From: Bacillota bacterium
GTDB lineage: Bacteria; Bacillota; Clostridia; Lachnospirales; Lachnospiraceae
Direction: 5' to 3'
Assembly: GCA_023407575.1 (NCBI GenBank)
Contig: JAEYLX010000026.1
Span: forward strand, 434,001-498,000
Length of the DNA stretch: 64,000 bases
Position numbers and translations under genes: made by a program. Below are positions 45,701-53,992 of this stretch, piece after piece. The notes under the pieces are model-generated. The model did no database searches. It saw nothing but the letters and a program-made list of their open reading frames with translations, and was not told where the DNA came from. The number at the start of each line of letters is the position of its first letter. The stretch's first letter is position 1.

Positions 45701-46128
45701 TTACATCTCTTGCTTTTTTATTGCACAGTAAAATGCATATTAAGGGCTTCTGTTTCAAGGAAACAGAGAAAGCCTATGAACGGCTGTCCATACTATCCTA
45801 TAGTACCCTTTATGGTGATGATTATAAGATTGGTTCGGAGGAAATCACGAATATAGGGAATAATGTTACAATTTCTTTTGACACGATGGATTTTGGCACG
45901 GAGGGCTGTAAGAAATTGACCATCTGTGGACGCTGTTTGATCAATAATTCCATTCTGTTATGTTTTAAGGGAAAGAATGACGAGAGCAGGCAGTTGATAG
46001 AATTTAAGATCTCCAGAGAATACACCCATCAGGAGTTTGAATTGGAACGTGTTACTGAGATGCAGACGGTAGAGTTTTTATTCCTGCCAGGGTGCAAATT
46101 TGATTTTAAGTGGTTCAAATTTGAGTAG
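42727..46128 (+). CDS. GH2 beta-galactosidase-like enzyme with C-terminal accessory domains
   Basis: The N-terminal sugar-binding domain (residues 1-170: VPHDWMIYD, YTGAGIYRNVWL) and immunoglobulin-like domain precede a GH2 barrel with HHDLGALGAA, acid/base Glu378 (IGNE) and probable nucleophile Glu457 (GSETGSVV). A DUF4982-like region, a Big-like domain (about 790-880) and two CBM6-like beta domains (about 885-1010 and 1015-1133) follow. There is no signal peptide, so it probably acts on imported oligosaccharides. GH2 members also include glucuronidases and mannosidases, so the exact sugar is uncertain; the surrounding locus points to xylan side chains. Confidence 0.88.
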   Translation: MGKKILFNNDWEFTKQELGHEKKVMDTEYFNWKNVDVPHDWMIYDTTFFDRDCEGWYRKYFFWDSLEEATPKTYLLRFEGIYMDSTVYVNGTRVGEWKYGYTTFECDITSVLKQGRNEVLVRVSLRMPNSRWYTGAGIYRNVWLKVVPRLHFVSDGIYISTAQTGDEWKVTVEAEIVSEDSEEYQYEVKHTIFDSQGMVIANSNNGHSTQIITVPSPHIWDIVNPELYTLKTELLFQDEVIDEELNRFGFRTIDYNAKSGFFLNGRHVKLHGVCLHHDLGALGAAVNRCAIKRQLMMLKEMGANAIRTAHNMCAVELLELADELGFLVANEAFDMWERPKNQYDYARFFYEWVERDVRNWIRRDRNHPCNIMWMIGNEIYDTHAGERGQELTRYLMELVHLHDSYHNAPVTIGSNYMPWENAQKCADLVKLAGYNYGEKYYDLHHKQHEDWCIYGSETGSVVQSRGIYHFPLDAGILCDDDEQCSSLGNSITSWGARSIEKCITDDRDATFSAGMFLWSGFDYIGEPTPYHTKNSYFGQLDTAGFQKDSYYIYQAEWTDYKKTPMIHLFPYWDFNQGQLIDVRVCSNAPKVELFFNDITQGIREINHLTGHKLLGDWKIPYREGELRAVAYDENNEVIAQEIQRSYSDAAKIIIKPDKTTMLADGQDLIFAEISMEDNEGIPVANANNRVQVKVTGCGRLIGLDNGDSTDYESYKGSSRRLFSGKLLAVLAATTKHGEITLEVSSPGLEMVKTTFRAKETENLHGISATEQNEESSWKPEIPVRKLEIISSKGTNLNETMREVELKALVHPYNATYGDVSWRVTNASGVDSNLAAIKTNGKEAILQAIGDGVVYVRAMTNNGGDKPRLISILEFQINGLGVAFLNPYELVSGSLYSRSRGEISNGNERGVATARDGESILIYDKLDFGVIGSKEITVPIFELDSKPARIEIWEGVPGEEGSELLAEPVYYKKSIWNTYQEETFQLKRHLKGITSLAFLLHSKMHIKGFCFKETEKAYERLSILSYSTLYGDDYKIGSEEITNIGNNVTISFDTMDFGTEGCKKLTICGRCLINNSILLCFKGKNDESRQLIEFKISREYTHQEFELERVTEMQTVEFLFLPGCKFDFKWFKFE

Positions 46129-46160
46129 AAAAAGGAATAAGTAATATGATTTACAACAGA

Positions 46161-46203
46161 AAAGGATTTTGATTTGTGCAAAAGCACTAATTAAAATCCT
46201 TTA
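46161..46203 (+). terminator. Terminator between GH2 and transporter genes
   Basis: AAAGGATTTT (46161-46170) pairs with AAAATCCTTT, with an inner TGC/GCA hairpin and TCTTT after it. The transporter genes therefore have their own promoter. Confidence 0.75.
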
Positions 46204-46216
46204 TCTTTAGTAAAGA

Positions 46217-46261
46217 TTGAGATTTAAAAAAACATACTAGCATGATAATATACTAGTATAC
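46217..46261 (+). promoter_or_regulatory. Transporter promoter and probable GntR operator, copy 1
   Basis: TTGAGA (46217-46222), 18 bp, CATGAT (46241-46246). Overlapping it, ATGATAATATACTAGTATAC (46242-46261) contains the perfect palindrome TATACTAGTATA (46249-46260). The same 20-mer recurs with one change at 50087-50106. An alternative -35, TTGACA, lies at 46265. Confidence 0.65.
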
Positions 46262-46324
46262 AAGTTGACAAAGGGTGTCACTGTTTATTCTAGTATTATT
46301 TTATCATTGAGAAAGAGGTGCAGA

Positions 46325-47275
46325 ATGAAGACTACCAAGGCAGAACTACACTCTATAAAAATTAGAAAGGCCGGCAATTATTTGAAACGATACTGGTCGC
46401 TCTATCTTTTGTTAGTGCTTCCGCTTACTTATTTCATCGTTTTCCGTTACATACCCATGATGTACATACAGATTGCTTTCAAAAAGTACAGCATTATCCA
46501 GGATGTTTGGGATATGGAATGGGCGGCAAATCATGGATTTGAGTATCTTATAAAGATTTTTTCTAATCGTGATTTTTTATACGCCCTGCGTAACACCATC
46601 GGCCTTAACTTATTGGATCTTTTAATTGGTTTTCCTGCACCAATTATACTGGCTTTACTGCTGAATGAGCTGGCCTTTAAGCGATTTAAGAGATTTACGC
46701 AGACAGTAGTCTACATGCCTCATTTCCTTTCCTGGATTATTATTTCGGGCTTGGCTCTTCAACTATTTGCACCAACTAACGGTCTTGTCAATATGGTACT
46801 CAAGCTTATGGGGCTTGAAGCAATTCCTTTCCTGAATGATCCAAAGCATTGGATCGTGACGTACATATTTTTGGGAATCTGGCAAAGTGTCGGATGGAAT
46901 ACCATTATCTATCTGGCAGCAATTACCGGTATCAACCCCGAGCTTTATGAAGCCTCTTCTGTGGACGGAGCAAGCCGCTGGAGAAAGATGTGGCATATTA
47001 CTCTGCCAGGCTTGCGATCAACCATCGTCGTTCTGATTATTATGAGTCTTGGACGTATTCTGGGAAGTGAGTTTGACCGTCCATATGCCTTGGGTAATAA
47101 TCTGGTGAAAGGTGTCTCCAATGTTTTATCTACTTTTGTATATACCAATGGTATTCGCGGGTTGCAATTTTCTCTGACTGCTGCGGCAGGTTTGTTCCAG
47201 TCCGTGGTCTGTGTTATCTTCCTGCTGATTGCGAATGCGGTTGCCAGAAAAGCTGGTGAACGGGGTGTCTGGTAA
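46325..47275 (+). CDS. Oligosaccharide ABC importer permease, LplB-like
   Basis: This 316-residue protein has six membrane segments and the permease EAA loop EASSVDGASRWRKMWHITLPGL. Close relatives in xylan loci import aldouronates together with a YtcP-like permease and an LplA-like lipoprotein, exactly the set found here. ATG 46325 follows AGAGG. The ATPase is absent, as is usual for this family, which shares a common MsmK-type ATPase. Confidence 0.88.
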   Translation: MKTTKAELHSIKIRKAGNYLKRYWSLYLLLVLPLTYFIVFRYIPMMYIQIAFKKYSIIQDVWDMEWAANHGFEYLIKIFSNRDFLYALRNTIGLNLLDLLIGFPAPIILALLLNELAFKRFKRFTQTVVYMPHFLSWIIISGLALQLFAPTNGLVNMVLKLMGLEAIPFLNDPKHWIVTYIFLGIWQSVGWNTIIYLAAITGINPELYEASSVDGASRWRKMWHITLPGLRSTIVVLIIMSLGRILGSEFDRPYALGNNLVKGVSNVLSTFVYTNGIRGLQFSLTAAAGLFQSVVCVIFLLIANAVARKAGERGVW

Positions 47276-47305
47276 GAAAGCTATAGAAAGAAGGGTGTAT
47301 TCTAT

Positions 47306-48175
47306 ATGATAAAATCAAAAAAAACAAAAATGGGGGATTTGATCATTGCTTTCCTATGCTTTCTCCTTATCTTAATCTGTCTTTTACCGCTGTTGAATGT
47401 TTTGGCGAGGTCCTTAAGCGCCAAGGAAGCTTTAATTCGGAATGAGGTATTTTTAATACCCAAGGGATTTAATTTAGAGGCATATCAAATGGTTCTGGGT
47501 GATGAAAAATATGTGTGGTCCTTGGCTTGGACTGCAATTTTGACTGTAATCTGTACAGTCTTGTCATTGTTTATGACAACCATATGTGCCTATCCACTGA
47601 TATTTGATAAATTGAAGGGACGCCGTGCTATTAATATATTTATTATTTTAACAATGTATTTCAGTGCAGGTACTATACCGAATTTCCTGCTGCTCAATGA
47701 TATGGGCTGGATTGGTAAACCGCAGGTACTAATTATTCCGGGATGTCTTAGCGTATTTAATATGATTATAATGCGAAGCTTCTTCTATAATATTCCGGAT
47801 AGTCTAAGAGAATCAGCTGAGATTGACGGAGCGAGTTACATACAGATCTTACGAAAGATTTATCTGCCGCTGTCTACACCAGTAATGGCAACATTAGCAC
47901 TCTTTTATGCCGTAGGTCGCTGGAACGGATTTTCAGATGCATTAATGTATATGAATGACAAGAAATTTTATCCGATTCAGCTGCTGTTATATAACATTCT
48001 TAACAATATGATGAGTATCGATACCTCAACCAAGGAAGGATTTATTGCTCCGGGCCTTGCAGACACCTTTAAAGCAGCTACCGTTATGTTTGCGACAGTA
48101 CCTATTTTACTGATTTATCCCTGGTTACAAAAATACTTTATCACAGGTGTTACTCTGGGTGCGGTGAAGGAATAA
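47306..48175 (+). CDS. Oligosaccharide ABC importer permease, YtcP-like
   Basis: This 289-residue CUT1-type permease has six membrane segments and the EAA loop ESAEIDGASYIQILRKIYLPL. It pairs with the LplB-like permease 30 bases upstream. The C-terminal TGVTLGAVKE is characteristic of YtcP. Confidence 0.9.
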   Translation: MIKSKKTKMGDLIIAFLCFLLILICLLPLLNVLARSLSAKEALIRNEVFLIPKGFNLEAYQMVLGDEKYVWSLAWTAILTVICTVLSLFMTTICAYPLIFDKLKGRRAINIFIILTMYFSAGTIPNFLLLNDMGWIGKPQVLIIPGCLSVFNMIIMRSFFYNIPDSLRESAEIDGASYIQILRKIYLPLSTPVMATLALFYAVGRWNGFSDALMYMNDKKFYPIQLLLYNILNNMMSIDTSTKEGFIAPGLADTFKAATVMFATVPILLIYPWLQKYFITGVTLGAVKE

Positions 48176-48248
48176 GCATAGACCCGGGGAATATAAAAGC
48201 GGACGTAATATGTCATGTTAATATAAAAACAATTTAGGAGGGTATGAA

Positions 48249-49958
48249 ATGAAAAAATTTATGTCAATCGTGCTACTATGCTGTCTGACCGTAACGTTAC
48301 TGTCAGGATGTGGCCCAAAGAATGACTCCGGCAACGATCCAACTCCAAAGCCATCAAATACCGATACAACGGTAACTGATCCAGAGGATAATGTTGACCC
48401 GGATGGGGATGGTGTTGTTGATGGAAAGTTTCTTGAGACAAGAGAGATTACGGTAGAAGTTTATGACCGTGATAATGATGGCGGCTCTGCACCGGAAGAT
48501 AATTTCTACACGGAATATATCAAAGAAGGAATGCTTCGCGATCATAACGTAAAGGTTACTTTCGTTCCTGTTCCCCGTTGGACAGAAGTGGAACAGATTA
48601 ACAACCTGCTTGCATCAGGCTCTGCTCCCGATGTTTGTGTTACTTACGACTACTCTACAATACAGACTTATGCCGGTATGGGCGGCGTAACAGACTTAAG
48701 TACATATGTGGAGGATTATAAGGAGCTTTTACCTAATCTTTGGGGTTGGTTAGGGGAAACCAATATTTATTGGGACAGAAATCCTACCTATGGAACTATA
48801 TGGGCATTGGAAGCAAAGCTGGCAGTTATGAATCGTACCAGCACCTTTGTTCGTGAGGATTGGTTGAAAAAGCTCAGCATTTCCGAACCGACTACCATTG
48901 AAGAATTCGAAGCAATGCTTGTAGCATTCCGTGATAATGCTGAATTACTTCTCGGAGCAGATGCTGACAAGATGGTTCCGCTCTCCATCAGCTATGATGT
49001 TGGCTGGCGCGCAGATCATTTATTGGGGTCCTTTATTCCTAACGATATAACAGATAAGGATTATTTCGTGTATGGTTTTGATGACAGAAAGTTATTGGAG
49101 CCAGGAATTAAGGAAGGTGTCAGAGTTCTTAACAAATGGTATAATGAGGATTTGATCTGGAAAGATTTCGCTCTCTATCCTGCAGGCGATACAACAGAGG
49201 ATAACATGATGAAGGCAGGGTATGTTGGTGCTTTCATGCATAACTGGGATTATCCATATCGTAATGGTGAGAACAGCATTCAGTATGGCTTAACACAATT
49301 GGTTTCCTCCGATGCGGCATACATTGCAATTGAGCCTTTTAAGAATGACGCTGGTGTATATAAGAAGTTCCTCGCAGGACCGGTTGACCGTAAAGTATTC
49401 CTTCCATCCACCAATGATGAACCGCTTGCTTCTCTGATGTATCTTGACTGGATCAGCAATCCTGAAAACCGTCAATTTGTACAGATTGGTGAGGAAGGCG
49501 TTACACATGAAACATTAGCAGATGGTTCTGTTAAGACTCTTGCAGCTACAGGCGAGAAGATTATGAATTCACCAAATAATATTGATTATACAATTACCTG
49601 CAACGGATTGGATTTAGGCGATACCGCTAAAACTGTAAACTCAATTGCCAATGGCTATGCTAATGTGGACGCCCGTTTCATTCAGAAAGCCTTTGATATT
49701 TCTACCAAGGACGGACGTATCGGTCAGAACGTAAATGTTGGTACAATTAAATCAGAGGAAGGTATGGGACCTGCACTTTCCGCAAAACGTGATACTTTAT
49801 TGGATCAGGCAGTTGTTGCATCGGTAGATAAGTTTGATAATGTATTTGATTCAGGATTAAATGATTACCTAAGCTCCGGCGGTCAGGCAATTATTGATGA
49901 ACGCAAGACAGCATGGGAATTAACCTTTGGAGAGGTGACCAGTCTTCCTGTGAAATAA
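48249..49958 (+). CDS. Substrate-binding lipoprotein of oligosaccharide ABC importer, LplA-like
   Basis: Residues 1-21 are a lipoprotein signal with lipobox LLSGC. An Asp/Pro-rich linker follows, then a bacterial family 1 solute-binding fold of the large LplA/YtcQ type (570 residues). The AGGAGG ribosome site precedes ATG. It should capture xylan-derived acidic oligosaccharides outside the cell and deliver them to the two permeases upstream. Confidence 0.88.
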   Translation: MKKFMSIVLLCCLTVTLLSGCGPKNDSGNDPTPKPSNTDTTVTDPEDNVDPDGDGVVDGKFLETREITVEVYDRDNDGGSAPEDNFYTEYIKEGMLRDHNVKVTFVPVPRWTEVEQINNLLASGSAPDVCVTYDYSTIQTYAGMGGVTDLSTYVEDYKELLPNLWGWLGETNIYWDRNPTYGTIWALEAKLAVMNRTSTFVREDWLKKLSISEPTTIEEFEAMLVAFRDNAELLLGADADKMVPLSISYDVGWRADHLLGSFIPNDITDKDYFVYGFDDRKLLEPGIKEGVRVLNKWYNEDLIWKDFALYPAGDTTEDNMMKAGYVGAFMHNWDYPYRNGENSIQYGLTQLVSSDAAYIAIEPFKNDAGVYKKFLAGPVDRKVFLPSTNDEPLASLMYLDWISNPENRQFVQIGEEGVTHETLADGSVKTLAATGEKIMNSPNNIDYTITCNGLDLGDTAKTVNSIANGYANVDARFIQKAFDISTKDGRIGQNVNVGTIKSEEGMGPALSAKRDTLLDQAVVASVDKFDNVFDSGLNDYLSSGGQAIIDERKTAWELTFGEVTSLPVK

Positions 49959-49963
49959 TGTTA

Positions 49964-49999
49964 AGAAGGGGACTCGTGAATTAACGAGCCCCTTCCTTT
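49964..49999 (+). terminator. Terminator of the importer operon
   Basis: GAAGGGGACTCGT pairs with ACGAGCCCCTTC around a short loop, followed by CTTTTC. Confidence 0.85.
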
Positions 50000-50086
50000 T
50001 CAAAGATTTCGTTAAATAGTAACAAAAAAAATTGTCATAATTTGAGATAATTTTAACTATTTCATTGTTTTAAATAAAGATTAAGT

Positions 50087-50109
50087 ATGATAATATGCTA
50101 GTATACTAG
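50087..50109 (+). promoter_or_regulatory. Probable GntR operator, copy 2
   Basis: ATGATAATATGCTAGTATAC (50087-50106) matches the site ahead of the importer genes in 19 of 20 positions. CTAGTATACTAG (50098-50109) is a perfect palindrome. TATGAT at 50086-50091 could serve as the -10 box. It lies upstream of the mannonate dehydratase and GntR genes. Confidence 0.68.
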
Positions 50110-50215
50110 GTGTTATATTCGTATTTAGTTCCACAAGGTGAAGTTGCAATTCACTTTGCAGCTTTGTGCCAAGGAATCAAAGCTTGCAGGTATAGAGAAA
50201 GGCATGGTTATTAAT

Positions 50216-51292
50216 ATGAAAATGATTATACGCTGGTTTACAGGCAGCGATGATAGCGTTACACTAGAACAAATAAGACAAATCCCCGGTATTACCGGAG
50301 TGGCAACAATGCTGTCAGATATACCGGTGGGTGAGGTTTGGCCTTTAAGCAGACTTGAGAATTTACGGGATGAGGTCCATGCAGCTGGACTTGAGTTAGA
50401 AGTAATTGAAAGTGTAAATATCCATGAGGATATAAAAAAGGGATTAGCGAGCAGGGATTCCTATATTAATAATTATATAAAGACGATTGAGAATTTATCA
50501 AAGATTGGTATAAAATGTCTGTGTTATAATTTTATGCCGGTTATGGATTGGCTTAGGAGTGATTTGACATATCCGCTGGAGGATGGCAGCACTGCCCTTG
50601 CCTATAACCATGAAGCGATTCTGAAGATGAATCCCGCTGATATTGCAGAGGGGATGCTTGAGAATTCCGGAGGCTATTCGCTGCCGGGCTGGGAGCCGGA
50701 AAGGCTGGCAGAGATGTCTGCGGATATTAAGTTTTACCAGACCATATCTGCGGATCAATATTGGGCGAATATGAAGTATTTTTTAGATGCAGTTATTCCA
50801 TATGCGGAGAAGTATGATGTAAAAATGGCAATACATCCGGATGATCCTCCCTTTTCCATCTACGGACTCCCCAAGGTAATTAACAGCGCGGAAAATATTC
50901 GTAAGTTTTTGAGCCTGAATAATAGTCCATATAACGGTTTGACTATATGCACAGGTTCCTTAGGTGGTAATTTGGATAATGATATTCCTGCCATAGTCAG
51001 TGAGTTTGCTGCCCAGAACCGGATACACTTTGCACATATTCGTAATGTAAAGCATCTGGATAAGATGGTGTTTACCGAATCAGCTCATTACAGCCCCTGT
51101 GGGGATCTGGATATGTATGAGGTTGTAAAAGCATTCTATGATAATGGATTTGATGGATATATTCGTTCGGATCATGGGCGTATGATCTGGGGAGAAAAAG
51201 CAAGGCCGGGATATGGTCTATACGACAGAGCCTTGGGCTCCACCTATCTTCTGGGGTTATGGGAGGCAATTGAAAAGAATACAAGTAGATAA
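50216..51292 (+). CDS. uxuA: Mannonate dehydratase
   Basis: This enzyme converts D-mannonate to 2-keto-3-deoxygluconate in glucuronate breakdown. Family hallmarks are the start IIRWFTGSDDSVTLEQIRQIPG, the metal-site regions MAIHPDDPPFSIYGLPK and CTGSLGG, IHFAHIRNVKH, and SDHGRMIWGE. ATG 50216 is preceded by AGAAAGG 13 bases upstream; ATG 50204 is in frame and possible. It makes sense after GH67 releases glucuronate from xylan oligomers. The isomerase uxaC is not in the window. Confidence 0.93.
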   Translation: MKMIIRWFTGSDDSVTLEQIRQIPGITGVATMLSDIPVGEVWPLSRLENLRDEVHAAGLELEVIESVNIHEDIKKGLASRDSYINNYIKTIENLSKIGIKCLCYNFMPVMDWLRSDLTYPLEDGSTALAYNHEAILKMNPADIAEGMLENSGGYSLPGWEPERLAEMSADIKFYQTISADQYWANMKYFLDAVIPYAEKYDVKMAIHPDDPPFSIYGLPKVINSAENIRKFLSLNNSPYNGLTICTGSLGGNLDNDIPAIVSEFAAQNRIHFAHIRNVKHLDKMVFTESAHYSPCGDLDMYEVVKAFYDNGFDGYIRSDHGRMIWGEKARPGYGLYDRALGSTYLLGLWEAIEKNTSR

Positions 51293-51331
51293 TATACTTG
51301 CTTAAATTTAAAGGCATGAGGAGATAGTTAA

Positions 51332-52012
51332 ATGGTTATTTCAGTGAGAGAAACAAGAGAAAATGCAAGAGAATATGCTTTGCGGGAAATAAGGGAGAAC
51401 ATTATAACCTTGAAGCTGAAGCCAGGCAGTTCGGTCAGTGAAAATGAGCTGGCTAAGGAGCTTGGAATCAGCAGAACTCCGGTCAGAGAGGCTTTGCAGG
51501 AACTTCAAAAAAGTAATCTGATTGAGGTATATCCCCAAAGAGGAAGCGTTATTGCCCACATTGATTTTAATATTGTCGATGAAATGGTATTCCTTCGCAG
51601 AATCTTGGAAAAGGCAATTGTTGAGGAGCTTTGTGACTGTGTTACCGAAGAGGGGATACAGGAATTAGAAAAGAATATACAGCTTCAGGAATTCTATCTT
51701 GACAAAAAAATGCCGGATAAAATCATTGAGCTTGACAATGAGTTTCACCACTCACTATTTCTCATGTGTAATAAGGAACGTATCTATAATTTGATGGAGG
51801 CGACACAGGGACATTTTGACCGTATTCGTACTCTTAGTATGTATTCTGTGAAAGACCTTAAAATTGTTGCTGACCACAGAGCGATAATGAATGCAATTAA
51901 ATCAGGTGATAAGAAATTAGCAGCTGAATTTATTGTAAAACATCTGTCCAGATATAAGTTGGATCAGCAAGAAATTATTGAGAAATATCCAGAATATTTT
52001 AATTTGAAATAA
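51332..52012 (+). CDS. GntR regulator, FadR/FCD subfamily
   Basis: Residues about 12-75 form a GntR winged helix (SSVSENELAKELGISRTPVREALQELQKSNLIEVYPQRGSVIA is the core). Residues about 90-215 form an all-helical FCD ligand domain with the metal-binding pattern (LDNEFHHSLF, DHRAIMNAI). Members such as UxuR/ExuR respond to hexuronates. Neighbours uxuA and a uxuB-like gene, and the repeated CTAGTATA palindromes, support control of this xylan/glucuronate locus. Confidence 0.88.
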   Translation: MVISVRETRENAREYALREIRENIITLKLKPGSSVSENELAKELGISRTPVREALQELQKSNLIEVYPQRGSVIAHIDFNIVDEMVFLRRILEKAIVEELCDCVTEEGIQELEKNIQLQEFYLDKKMPDKIIELDNEFHHSLFLMCNKERIYNLMEATQGHFDRIRTLSMYSVKDLKIVADHRAIMNAIKSGDKKLAAEFIVKHLSRYKLDQQEIIEKYPEYFNLK

Positions 52013-52013
52013 G

Positions 52014-52036
52014 CGGGATCCTTTGATCCCGAAGCA
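52014..52036 (+). terminator. Hairpin after GntR gene
   Basis: CGGGATC and GATCCCG form a perfect stem with a 4-base loop. No strong T run follows, so termination may be weak. Confidence 0.45.
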
Positions 52037-52050
52037 ATAGGGTAACTATG

Positions 52051-52129
52051 AGGCTGCTGCGAAATGAGTTTGATTTACAGGAAATAATCCGCTTCCTATA
52101 AAATCATATCTGTGATATTTGGCGCAGCC
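52051..52129 (+). repeat. GGCTGCTGC/GCGCAGCC element
   Basis: AGGCTGCTGC (52051-52060) faces GCGCAGCC (52122-52129), followed by TTTTATTATT. The inside includes AGGAAATAATCCGCTTCCT, a smaller stem. It resembles the dispersed GGCTGTTGC elements but has drifted. Confidence 0.55.
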
Positions 52130-52162
52130 TTTTATTATTAAGCTAGTTCAATATTTTTGAAT

Positions 52163-52201
52163 TAACTGGCAATTAAATTTGTCTGGCTTTCCTGCCAGTT
52201 A
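52163..52201 (+). promoter_or_regulatory. 9-bp inverted repeat before the fructuronate reductase gene
   Basis: TAACTGGCA (52163-52171) and TGCCAGTTA (52193-52201) are perfect arms 21 bases apart, ending just before the gene. It could be a leader hairpin or an operator. Confidence 0.4.
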
Positions 52202-52238
52202 TTTAGAGAATATGATACGAGATAGCCGGGAGAAGAAG

Positions 52239-53756
52239 ATGAGATTAGTAGAAGCCTGGGCAACAAGAGAGAATTGGAAGAAGGATTATATCATTCCTGC
52301 CTACAATAGAGACGAAATAAAAGAGAATACGATAAAAGAACCAATATGGCTGCATTTTGGAGCGGGAAATATTTTTCGTGCCTTCATTGCTGCAGCAATG
52401 GATACGCTGCTCGAACAGGGCTTAAGCGACAGGGGTATTATTGTTTGTGAGAGCTTTGATAAGGAACTGATTGAGAGGGCATATGAGCCTTATGATTCCT
52501 TAAGTCTTTTAGTTACGTTAAAGGCAAACGGGCAGATAGAAAAAAGGGTAATTGGCAGTGTTATGAAGGCAGTCACAGAGTTGGAAGCAATGAAGGGGTT
52601 GTTCTGCATGCCCACAGTTTCGATTGTCAGCTTTACGATTACGGAGAAGGGCTATACCGGACCGCTGATGCGTACAATTGCTGAACTCTGTCTGGAACGA
52701 TATAACAACGGTGCGTATCCTTTCGCCTTAGTGAGCATGGATAATTGTGCTCATAATGGGGAGCTTTTATCAAATAAGGTCTTAGAGCATGCAAGAAATC
52801 TGGTTTTGGAGGGAAAAGCACAGCAGGGCTTTCTTTCCTATCTTACCGATGAAGCAAAAGTAACCTTTCCCTGGTCAATGATTGATAAAATCACCCCAAG
52901 ACCCGATGAGACAGTAAAGCAGCTGTTAGAGAAAGACGGCTTTCTGGATACGGAGTTAATTATCACAGAGCGTAATACCTATACAGCTCCCTATGTAAAT
53001 GCCGAGGAAACAGAATATCTTGTGATTGAAGATAAGTTTCCTGGAAAAAGGCCGCTGCTGGAAGCTGCGGGTATCCGGTTTGCAGATCGGCAAACCGTTG
53101 ACAAGACCGAGAAAATGAAGGTGGGAACCTGTCTGAATCCACTTCATACGGCACTGGCAATCTTCGGATGTTTGTTGGATTATCGCACCATCCATGAGGA
53201 AATGAAGGATGAGCAGCTGAAGCAGCTGGTTTTACGTCTGGGATTTGAAGAAGGTATGCCCGTGGTGGAGAACCCGGGAATTATTAAGCCGGAGGAGTTT
53301 TTAAAGGATGTACTTTATAAACGTCTTCCCAATCCTTTTATGCCAGATTCTCCCCAAAGAATAGCAACGGATACCTCTCAGAAGCTGCTGGTCCGTTTTG
53401 GCAATACCCTTAAGGCATATACCTTAAATTCGAAGCTAAAGCTAGAAGAACTGATTATGATACCACTGATTTTTGCTGGCTGGTTAAGATATCTTTTAGG
53501 AGTCAATGATGAAGGAGAAGAATTTACCAGAAGCAGCGATCCAAGACTGGAGGAGCTGACGTCCTATCTAAGCCAGATGAAACTTGGCAAGGAGGTTAGC
53601 GAGGAAGAAGGCTTGTATCAAATACTATCGGATGAGAGCATATTCGGAATTAATCTTGTGGAATATGGGCTGGCTCAGAAGGTGATTGGAATGTTTAAGG
53701 AGATGCTTGCCGGAGAAGGAGCAGTTCGTCAAACACTAATAAAATATTGTAAGTGA
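52239..53756 (+). CDS. uxuB: Fructuronate reductase / mannitol dehydrogenase family
   Basis: This NAD-dependent long-chain dehydrogenase has WLHFGAGNIFRAF as its nucleotide-binding start, VSMDNCAHNGELL, FPWSMIDKITPRPD and a helical C-terminal domain, as in UxuB. It should reduce fructuronate to mannonate, feeding UxuA. ATG 52239 is chosen with GGGAG six bases upstream; ATG 52212 is the alternative. Substrate assignment rests mainly on the neighbours, as mannitol and tagaturonate enzymes look alike. Confidence 0.85.
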   Translation: MRLVEAWATRENWKKDYIIPAYNRDEIKENTIKEPIWLHFGAGNIFRAFIAAAMDTLLEQGLSDRGIIVCESFDKELIERAYEPYDSLSLLVTLKANGQIEKRVIGSVMKAVTELEAMKGLFCMPTVSIVSFTITEKGYTGPLMRTIAELCLERYNNGAYPFALVSMDNCAHNGELLSNKVLEHARNLVLEGKAQQGFLSYLTDEAKVTFPWSMIDKITPRPDETVKQLLEKDGFLDTELIITERNTYTAPYVNAEETEYLVIEDKFPGKRPLLEAAGIRFADRQTVDKTEKMKVGTCLNPLHTALAIFGCLLDYRTIHEEMKDEQLKQLVLRLGFEEGMPVVENPGIIKPEEFLKDVLYKRLPNPFMPDSPQRIATDTSQKLLVRFGNTLKAYTLNSKLKLEELIMIPLIFAGWLRYLLGVNDEGEEFTRSSDPRLEELTSYLSQMKLGKEVSEEEGLYQILSDESIFGINLVEYGLAQKVIGMFKEMLAGEGAVRQTLIKYCK

Positions 53757-53992
53757 CCATAGAGGGTTGCATCCTGGCAGGCTTAAACAATGCCTTTTTC
53801 CCTGTGCTTTTAGCAAGAGGCACTTGTCAGGAAGCAGCTTTCTTATAAATACAATTAGTTTAATGACCTTACGAAAAATGAGGAATAAGGGCATAAGCAT
53901 GAGATTCACAGAAAATGTTGTAGAATTGGAAGATGAAATCAGAAACCAAATAATTTTCACCTAAAATTATTAGTGCTGCCACAGGTGGCGGA

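Noticed and set aside
53767..53964. A 65-codon gene between uxuB-like and GH3 genes
   Set aside because: No ribosome site, no recognisable domain and poor codon pattern. The stretch contains a weak AGGC/GCCT hairpin instead.
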